Shown: positions 7,235-12,620 of the stretch, piece by piece
Numbering within the stretch: position 1 is the stretch's first letter
Layout: each line of letters begins with the position of its first letter
Assembly (NCBI GenBank): GCA_964569425.1
Contig: CAZMVD010000088.1
Location: 1-17,495 of the forward strand
DNA from: JACQXM01 sp964569425
GTDB taxonomy: Bacteria; Planctomycetota; Phycisphaerae; UBA1845
Direction of reading: 5' to 3'
Length of the DNA: 17,495 bases
Program-made: the position numbers and the translations under genes
Notes under the pieces: model-generated
Database searches by the model: none
The model's input: only the letters and a program-made list of their open reading frames with translations
Told to the model about the DNA's origin: nothing

Positions 7235-7404
7235 GCCACTCCCGCCCGGTGCCTCGCCTTAACCTGGCGAGCCGCGGGCTTCCAGCCCGCGCGGACGCGC
7301 GGGAATGTTGGGAGGTTTCCTTCCCTTGCGCTTTCCGAGCGCGATCGGCCCCTTTACGGTGGAAGGGCGCATCCGCGTTTGGACTTCCGTTTCTGCGCGG
7401 GAGA
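7235..7404. other. Intergenic spacer with repeat elements (170 bases)
   Basis: This is the only long gap inside the cluster. It carries the palindromic element at 7270-7296 and, at 7349-7366, CCCCTTTACG followed by GGAAGGGC. That ten-base word is also found in the hairpin nested in the tetraheme gene (6510-6519). The frame of the following NHL gene stays open through it without a good start codon. No terminator with a T-tract or clear promoter is visible, so transcription may continue through. Confidence 0.5.
7270..7296 (+). repeat. GC-rich palindromic repeat, intergenic copy
   Basis: It begins AGCCGCGGGCTTCCAGCCCG and continues CGCGGAC. The arms CGCGGGCT and AGCCCGCG form a strong 8-bp stem with a short loop. 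The same core recurs at 8535-8560 (AGCCGCAGGCTTCAGCCCGC...), in diverged form at 3856-3881, and in split form at 6495-6547. This is a REP-like dispersed element. A role in mRNA stability or transcription attenuation between the tetraheme and NHL genes is possible but not shown. Confidence 0.6.
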
Positions 7405-8490
7405 ATGACCGGCCCGGGGTTGCCGGCCACCATCCTTTCCCTCGTCGCCGCTACGGGCTGCGCCACCACCGCCGCGCCCCGCGCCGAACCGGTGCAGACG
7501 ATTGAATTTCTCAGTGCCGACCATTCCATTCGCATCACCGCCTGGAGCGGTCTGCCGCGCGGCGAGGCACCGCCGGTCCAGCGCCATTGGCTGGAGTCGT
7601 TCCTCTACGGACCATCCGACACCGGCGCAATCCCACTGCTCCGCCATCCGCAGGGGCTCGCCGCCGCTGCCGGCAAACTGCTCGTGTGCGACCAGGGCTG
7701 GCCCGACGTGCTCGCCGTCGATCCCGCCGCCGGCACCGCCCAACGCTGGACCGCCGCCCGCCAGCGGCCCGCTTGCCCGGTCGATATCGCGCTCGATTCT
7801 GCCGGCCGCGCCTACGTCGCGGATTCAACCCTGGGCAAGGTGCTGGTGTACGACGCGCAAGGGCGACTCTCTGAGGAGCTGGCCATCGCCGACAATAAGG
7901 TCGATCGATCGCGCCCCAGCGCGGTGCTCGTGCATCGGGACATCCTGTACGTCGCCGACGCGCACCGACGCAGTGTGTGGCGTTACCACGTCGCGGAACG
8001 ACGCTGGCTGGACGATCTCCCATCGCCCGCATCCGAGCCGCTCGGCATGCCCACGGGGCTGGCGATGACCGCGGATGGCACGCTGTTTGTCGTCGATACG
8101 CTTCGCGCGGTGGTGCACCGCTTCGATGGCGGCGAGGCGGCGACTGGTGCGATCGGCGCCCGCGGTCGCGCCCCCGGGCAGTTCGTGCGCCCCTTGCGCG
8201 CCGTGTGCACGCCCTCCGGGCTTATTCTCGTCACCGACGCCGCGCGGCAGAGCGTGCAGGTGTTCGATGAGCGCGGCGCCTTCGTCCTCGAAATCGCCGC
8301 CGAGCGCGGCTGGCCGGGGTTCACGTTGCCGTTCGGCGTGGCCGTGGTGGACGAGTCAAACCTGCAACCGAAGGACTCCCAGGACAACGCTGCGGCGCCC
8401 GGTGCCGCGGAGTGGGTGGTGGTGACCGATGCTTTGAGTGCCGCTTCGTTGACACTGTTGCGCATCGAGCGAATGCGACCGGAGGCATGA
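7405..8490 (+). CDS. NHL-type beta-propeller lipoprotein (second of three)
   Basis: 361 aa from ATG 7405. The signal peptide MTGPGLPATILSLVAATGC ends in a lipobox with Cys 19. It lacks the usual N-terminal Arg/Lys, and the GGGAG upstream is too close to the ATG, so the start is less certain; no better ATG or GTG exists in the open frame above. A segment AWSGLPRGEAPPVQRHWLES precedes six propeller blades, for example LPVCD-type strands around GKLLVCDQG, AGRAYVADSTLGKVLVYD, ILYVADAHRRSVWRY, DGTLFVVDTLRAVVHRFD, GLILVTDAARQSVQVFD, and a last blade broken by a short polar insertion (NLQPKDSQDNAAAPGAAE). The FLYGPSDTGAIPLLRHPQGLA text parallels LFGPEDMTPLLTPQAVA in the first NHL protein, so the two are paralogues. 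The stop TGA is followed at once, in the same frame, by the 8-heme cytochrome gene. Confidence 0.85.
   Translation: MTGPGLPATILSLVAATGCATTAAPRAEPVQTIEFLSADHSIRITAWSGLPRGEAPPVQRHWLESFLYGPSDTGAIPLLRHPQGLAAAAGKLLVCDQGWPDVLAVDPAAGTAQRWTAARQRPACPVDIALDSAGRAYVADSTLGKVLVYDAQGRLSEELAIADNKVDRSRPSAVLVHRDILYVADAHRRSVWRYHVAERRWLDDLPSPASEPLGMPTGLAMTADGTLFVVDTLRAVVHRFDGGEAATGAIGARGRAPGQFVRPLRAVCTPSGLILVTDAARQSVQVFDERGAFVLEIAAERGWPGFTLPFGVAVVDESNLQPKDSQDNAAAPGAAEWVVVTDALSAASLTLLRIERMRPEA
8481..8485 (+). promoter_or_regulatory. Ribosome binding site GGAGG deciding the 8-heme start
   Basis: GGAGG lies inside the last codons of the NHL gene. It is eight bases from GTG 8494 and five from TTG 8491. An ATG at 8487 is out of frame and soon reaches a stop. 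The spacing favours GTG 8494. Confidence 0.6.
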
Positions 8491-8493
8491 TTG

Positions 8494-9540
8494 GTGGGGC
8501 ATTCCGGTAATCAGTCCAACGCCGCTGCCACGCAAGCCGCAGGCTTCAGCCCGCGCGGACGCACCCCTGCTGGTGCGCGCTCCCTGGCAATTCGACGCAG
8601 CGGCACGGCGGTGGCACTGCTCGTGGCGCTTGCGGGGCTCGCGCCGGCCCTGGTCGGCGATCCCCCCGAAAACCTGTCGCAACATGCCGCGACCGCAGGA
8701 TCGGGTCCCCATCAACCGGCGGTGAGCCCCCACGGCACGGCCGAAGGCTGCGCCGTGTGCCATGACCAACGCGACGGCCGGTGGGTGGTCCCCGCGTCCG
8801 GCGAGGTTGACGCCCTCTGCCTGACGTGTCACGACGGGTCATCGGCCCCGCGCGAGGCGCACCCCATCGGACGCCGTTTCGCCGGCGCCCACGTGGTCCA
8901 ACCGCCCGACTGGCCCGCGCCCCAGGGAATGCTCGGGTGCCTCACCTGCCACGACATGGTTCGGGGCTGCGAGGTCGGCGGTAGCGGGCCGCCACCGGAC
9001 CGCCTCCATCTTCGCGGCACCGCCCCTTCGCAGAGCAGCGCCTATTGCGCCCAATGCCACGTGGCGGCACCACACGAACGCTTCAACCCGCATCTGATCG
9101 TGGCCCAGGGGACGCCCGCCGCCGATGTTTCGTGCCGCTTCTGTCATGATCCCCCGCCCGACATTCCGGGCGATGGACGCCGCCGCGGCGCTGCGAATCT
9201 CATCGCCGCGGAACCGGCGCTCTGCCTGCGCTGCCATGACTACCACGTGGACTACTTCGAGCCGGGCCACACCGGAGCGCTGGTGAGTGACAAAATTCTG
9301 GCACAATTGGGCAGCCTCCGCCCCGGCGATGAAACCGGCGGAACCGACCACACGCGGCTCGCCCTGCCGTTGTCCTCCGAAGGGCGCGTCACCTGTTCGA
9401 CGTGTCATAATCCGCACGGAACGGAATTGTTCGCCGAAGGCACCGAGCTGTCCGCCGGCGCCATGGGGCCGCCGCAGGATCGCGGATATGCGTTGCGCGT
9501 GTCCGGTCTGCAACTGTGTCAGGCCTGCCACGGCCCTTGA
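8494..9540 (+). CDS. Octaheme c-type cytochrome, exported
   Basis: 348 aa from GTG 8494 (TTG 8491 adds one residue). The hydrophobic export segment, TAVALLVALAGLAPALVG, starts only at about residue 38. The residues before it form an unusually long basic leader that includes QAAGFSPRGR from a palindromic repeat. Eight CxxCH motifs follow: C86, C109, C149, C185, C214, C244, C301 and C342, with the last at the C-terminus (CQACHGP). CSTCHNPHGTELF and CLTCHDGSSAPREAHPIG are typical of doubled-CXXCH cytochromes. It is preceded by an NHL lipoprotein with essentially no gap. The third pair in this cluster is fused into one protein, so these two probably work together. Location periplasmic or exported; function inferred as electron transfer. 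Confidence 0.9.
   Translation: MGHSGNQSNAAATQAAGFSPRGRTPAGARSLAIRRSGTAVALLVALAGLAPALVGDPPENLSQHAATAGSGPHQPAVSPHGTAEGCAVCHDQRDGRWVVPASGEVDALCLTCHDGSSAPREAHPIGRRFAGAHVVQPPDWPAPQGMLGCLTCHDMVRGCEVGGSGPPPDRLHLRGTAPSQSSAYCAQCHVAAPHERFNPHLIVAQGTPAADVSCRFCHDPPPDIPGDGRRRGAANLIAAEPALCLRCHDYHVDYFEPGHTGALVSDKILAQLGSLRPGDETGGTDHTRLALPLSSEGRVTCSTCHNPHGTELFAEGTELSAGAMGPPQDRGYALRVSGLQLCQACHGP
8535..8560 (+). repeat. GC-rich palindromic repeat in the leader of the 8-heme cytochrome
   Basis: It begins AGCCGCAGGCTTCAGCCCGC and ends GCGGAC. It differs from the 7270 copy by one substitution and a one-base deletion. It is read as AAGFSPRGR, inserted ahead of the hydrophobic signal segment. A further small hairpin, GCACC-CCTGCT-GGTGC, follows directly (8561-8576). 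Confidence 0.6.
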
Positions 9541-9604
9541 AAAGCCGTGACAAGGCTCCCGCGTTGCGCGATGTTTCGGGTATCGTAAGGAGCCCGAGCA
9601 AAGG

Positions 9605-11491
9605 ATGAACCACATGACGCTGCACAAAAAACGCGTTCGACCGGTTAGGTCGTGGCGGTCCGCCCTCGGGTTCCTGGCCGCCTGCCTCGTATCCACGCCG
9701 CCCACCCGCGCCGCCGACCCCGAAAACTGCCTGCTGTGCCATCAGTTCCGCGGCCTCAGCCGCCTTGACGAGCCCACCGGCCGCGTGCACATGTTCTTCG
9801 TCGATCCCGACTATCACCATGCCCTCCAGGGCCCCCACGCCCGCCTGGCCTGCACCGACTGCCACCCCCGCGAGGAAGTCGCCATGATTCCCCACGCGCC
9901 CGTGTCGCGCGTGGATTGCACTCGCACCTGCCACCTGCGCGGCAGCGGCGAAGTCGCCCGGCGCTTCAGCCATGCCGGCGTGGCCGAGGCGCTGCAACAC
10001 AGCGTTCATTCACCGGAAGCCCTGGCCAAGCTTACTTTCACCGGCGGCCCCCTGCTCGACGAGGGTCAGTCCGGCTGCCTCTACTGCCACGACGAGCCGC
10101 TGTTTCGCGATCCGCGCGGTGTCGTGCCGAGAATCAGCGCCCTTGGCGAACACGTCTTCGATCGCTGCGACGTGTGCCACCGCCAGCAGCTTCCCACCGA
10201 CGTCGCCTATTACCTGCGGCACGTCGCCTCGCGCCTCCAGCCGGCGCGTTCCAACCTCGAACAGGCCCAGGTGTGCGCCGTCTGCCACAGCGACCCCGCG
10301 ATCACCTCGGCACACGAACTGTCCGACACAGTCGCGAGTTGGGTGCGCAGCTTCCACGGCAAGGCCGCGCTGCTCGGCGACCAGCGCACCGCCGATTGCA
10401 TCGCCTGCCACGCCGCCCGCGGACACAACCCGCACCAGCTACTTTCCCGCGAGGATCCCGCATCTCCCGTGCATTCCACCCGCGTCGCCGATACGTGCAG
10501 CTCCTTGCAGTGCCACCCCGGGGCATCGCCCAGCTTCGGGCAGGCCGCCGTGCACCTGGACCTGCCCACCGCACGCGGCACCCTCGAGTTCGCCCTGGCC
10601 GCGATGTTCATTCTGCTCACCATCGGCACGTTTGGACCTTCGGCCTTGCTTGTCCTTCTGGAGCTGGCTCAGATCGTCATCGGTCGCCGTCACCATGGCG
10701 ACCGCCGGCTGGAGAGCGTGACCCGCAGCCTCCTGGCCGACCCGCGCGGTCGTCAGAGGCTCAAACGATTCACCGTCGGTCAACGCCTGCTGCACTGGGT
10801 GCTGGCAGTGACTTTTGTCGCACTGGCCGTGACCGGGTTTCCCTTGAAGTTCGCCGAATCGAACTGGTCCGGGTCCGTGATTCAGTTCATGGGCGGCCTG
10901 ACCGTCGCCCGCAACATTCACCATTGGGCGGGCATCGCGCTGATCGTCGGCTTCACGGCCTACACGGTTTCCCTGGGGATTGTGGTGCTCAAACGCGCCC
11001 GCGAGCGCCTGGCGGACGGCCGCCGCCGCGGCGTGCTGTCCGCGCTCTTCGCCATGCCCATGTGGATCACGCTGGAGGACGGCCAGAAACTGCTCAAGCT
11101 GCTCGCCTACCTCCTGTACCTTCGATCGGAGCGACCGACGTTCGGACGCTTCAGCATCAAGGAGAAATTCGAGTACATCGGCGTGTTCTGGGGCACCATT
11201 CTCCTTGGCGTGACCGGTGCCCTGCTCTGGGGAGAAACGGTGAGTTCGCATTTTCTCACCGGACGCGCATTTAACCTCGCGACGATCGCCCATACGTACG
11301 AAGCGTTTCTGGCGGTGATTCACGTGGGCATCCTGCACATCTACGGTGTCATGCTGGCGCCCAGCGTGTTCCCCTTGTCCCTGGCCACCGTCACGGGGGA
11401 TACGCCGGAAACGGAACTGGTCGAAAGCCATAGCGAGTTCGTGGAACAGGCCGCGGCCGAACTGGGAATCCAACCGGAAGGCGGGCGTTAA
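9605..11491 (+). CDS. CbcL-like fusion: octaheme cytochrome c domain plus b-type membrane cytochrome
   Basis: 628 aa from ATG 9605, with AAGGAG at 9587-9592; ATG 9614 is a less likely alternative. A signal or anchor (SALGFLAACLVSTPPTRAA) precedes eight c-heme motifs: CxxCH at C42, C83, C158, C188, C224 and C265, CX3CH at C105 (CTRTCH) and CX4CH at C298 (CSSLQCH). The C-terminal half has about five membrane helices, near residues 328-355, 396-416, 438-462, 523-543 and 566-588. Candidate b-heme His ligands are in LLHWVL, NIHHWAG, IAHTYE and IHVGILHIYG. The helix pattern and RPTFGRFSIKEKFEYIGVFWG fit the HydC/FdnI-like cytochrome b of Geobacter CbcL, an inner-membrane quinol-oxidising cytochrome used in metal reduction. 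Here it is the likely entry point of electrons from the quinone pool into the cluster's hemes. The gene symbol is withheld because orthology is unproven. Confidence 0.88.
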   Translation: MNHMTLHKKRVRPVRSWRSALGFLAACLVSTPPTRAADPENCLLCHQFRGLSRLDEPTGRVHMFFVDPDYHHALQGPHARLACTDCHPREEVAMIPHAPVSRVDCTRTCHLRGSGEVARRFSHAGVAEALQHSVHSPEALAKLTFTGGPLLDEGQSGCLYCHDEPLFRDPRGVVPRISALGEHVFDRCDVCHRQQLPTDVAYYLRHVASRLQPARSNLEQAQVCAVCHSDPAITSAHELSDTVASWVRSFHGKAALLGDQRTADCIACHAARGHNPHQLLSREDPASPVHSTRVADTCSSLQCHPGASPSFGQAAVHLDLPTARGTLEFALAAMFILLTIGTFGPSALLVLLELAQIVIGRRHHGDRRLESVTRSLLADPRGRQRLKRFTVGQRLLHWVLAVTFVALAVTGFPLKFAESNWSGSVIQFMGGLTVARNIHHWAGIALIVGFTAYTVSLGIVVLKRARERLADGRRRGVLSALFAMPMWITLEDGQKLLKLLAYLLYLRSERPTFGRFSIKEKFEYIGVFWGTILLGVTGALLWGETVSSHFLTGRAFNLATIAHTYEAFLAVIHVGILHIYGVMLAPSVFPLSLATVTGDTPETELVESHSEFVEQAAAELGIQPEGGR

Positions 11492-11492
11492 C

Positions 11493-12620
11493 ATGAGTCA
11501 AGAATCAGTCATTCCAAAACCACCGCGACCCTGGATCGTGCGCGCCGCGCGTTCATTGGTTCTCCGCGCCTATGCGCTGTTTCTGGTCGTGCTGATCGGC
11601 TGGGTGAGCTGGCGCGCATTCCGTTACCTCGTGGTGTCGCTGCTGCTGCCCGAGGGCGCACCCCCGCAGCTCACCGCGCTGCCCAAACGACTGGATGCGT
11701 CAGTTCTGGCCACGCAGCGACGGGAATGGGAGGGACTGCAAAGCGCCGAGCACGCCCGCTCGCCCCTCGCTCATTATCATCGCCTGGAAAGTTGGATTCA
11801 GCCCGACGCCGGCAACAACTGCACCACCAGCGGATGCCATTCCCCCCTGCCCCACGCCAAGCGCAAGGAAGTACGCGCGTTTCTCAACATGCACGCCACC
11901 AGCATGCACTGCGGCGTCTGCCACATGGCCACCGAGGATCGCCCGCTGCCGCTCACCTGGTACAACATCCGCAACGGGCAGCAGAGTGCCCCTCCGGCCG
12001 TGCTCCGCGCCCTTGCCGAACTGCAGGCCATCCGCTCCGCCGACGGAAACTGGGGCGGCACCGTCGAACAGCGCCGCGCGATTACCGCCCTCCTTCATGC
12101 GGCGGCCGAGGAAACCGGCGGCGCGCCCGAACTGGTGACCATGGCGCGGCACTTCTCTTCGATCCGTCTGACCGGACCGGCCTTCGCCGAACTGGCCGCC
12201 GCCGCTTTAGAAATCCTCCCCCGCCATTTTCGCGGCGAATACGGCGCCAAGACCGCCTTGTTTGACCGCGCCACCGGCGCGCCCCTGCTCGGCCATCCCG
12301 GCACCGCGGAAGCGATTCAGCGCTATCATCGCAAAGGGCCTTCGGCTTCGCCCGCAGAACGCGAAGCGCTGCTCGCCGCCGTCCACCCGCGACGCCGCGA
12401 CGTCGCACTGGTCTGCGGCGACTGCCACCAGCGCGAAGGCGGACTGATCGACTTCGCCGCCCTCGGCTATCCCGAGCCGCGGATCGACGACCTGGTCCGC
12501 CCCGTGGTGTTCCAGATGATCGAACACATTGCGAAAGGCCAGCCGTTCTACCTTCCACAGTTTGTCTCACCGGTCGCACCGCCGCCTGAGCCACCGCCCG
12601 AGGGAGGGCCGTCGCCGTGA
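11493..12620 (+). CDS. Membrane-anchored triheme c-type cytochrome
   Basis: 375 aa. ATG 11493 is one base after the upstream stop, with GGAAGG nearby. The N-terminus is cytoplasmic and basic, followed by one hydrophobic helix (about residues 25-53, LVLRAYALFLVVLIGWVSWR) without a cleavage site, so it is probably an inner-membrane anchor with a periplasmic body. Heme motifs are CTTSGCH (CX4CH) at C110, CGVCH at C140 and CGDCH at C308. A helical, Ala-rich stretch without hemes separates the last two (about 165-300). The tail is Pro-rich (PPPEPPPEGG). Extra His residues (HMATSMH-like positions around 132-139) may be ligands. I do not recognise a named family; it is not a plain NapC/NrfH. Its tight coupling to the CbcL-like gene suggests it is a partner subunit that takes electrons from it. 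Confidence 0.85.
   Translation: MSQESVIPKPPRPWIVRAARSLVLRAYALFLVVLIGWVSWRAFRYLVVSLLLPEGAPPQLTALPKRLDASVLATQRREWEGLQSAEHARSPLAHYHRLESWIQPDAGNNCTTSGCHSPLPHAKRKEVRAFLNMHATSMHCGVCHMATEDRPLPLTWYNIRNGQQSAPPAVLRALAELQAIRSADGNWGGTVEQRRAITALLHAAAEETGGAPELVTMARHFSSIRLTGPAFAELAAAALEILPRHFRGEYGAKTALFDRATGAPLLGHPGTAEAIQRYHRKGPSASPAEREALLAAVHPRRRDVALVCGDCHQREGGLIDFAALGYPEPRIDDLVRPVVFQMIEHIAKGQPFYLPQFVSPVAPPPEPPPEGGPSP
12602..12608 (+). promoter_or_regulatory. Ribosome binding site GGGAGGG deciding the fusion gene start
   Basis: The motif lies in the last codons of the triheme gene, eight bases before GTG 12617 and 14 before ATG 12623. It favours the GTG, which overlaps the previous stop as GTGA. Confidence 0.6.

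Noticed and set aside
6916..7404. 5' extension of the second NHL gene's frame into the tetraheme gene
   Set aside because: It overlaps the tetraheme coding region, and the lipoprotein signal begins at ATG 7405; the extension is Arg/Pro-rich shadow sequence.
8488..8490. TGA between the NHL and 8-heme genes read as selenocysteine
   Set aside because: A ribosome binding site and a new signal segment follow directly, no SECIS-like hairpin was identified, and the NHL protein is complete at the stop.
9529..9555. Hairpin CACGGC/GCCGTG around the end of the 8-heme gene as a terminator
   Set aside because: The stem is only six pairs with a nine-base loop and no T-run, and the next gene has its own ribosome binding site a short way downstream; it may be chance.
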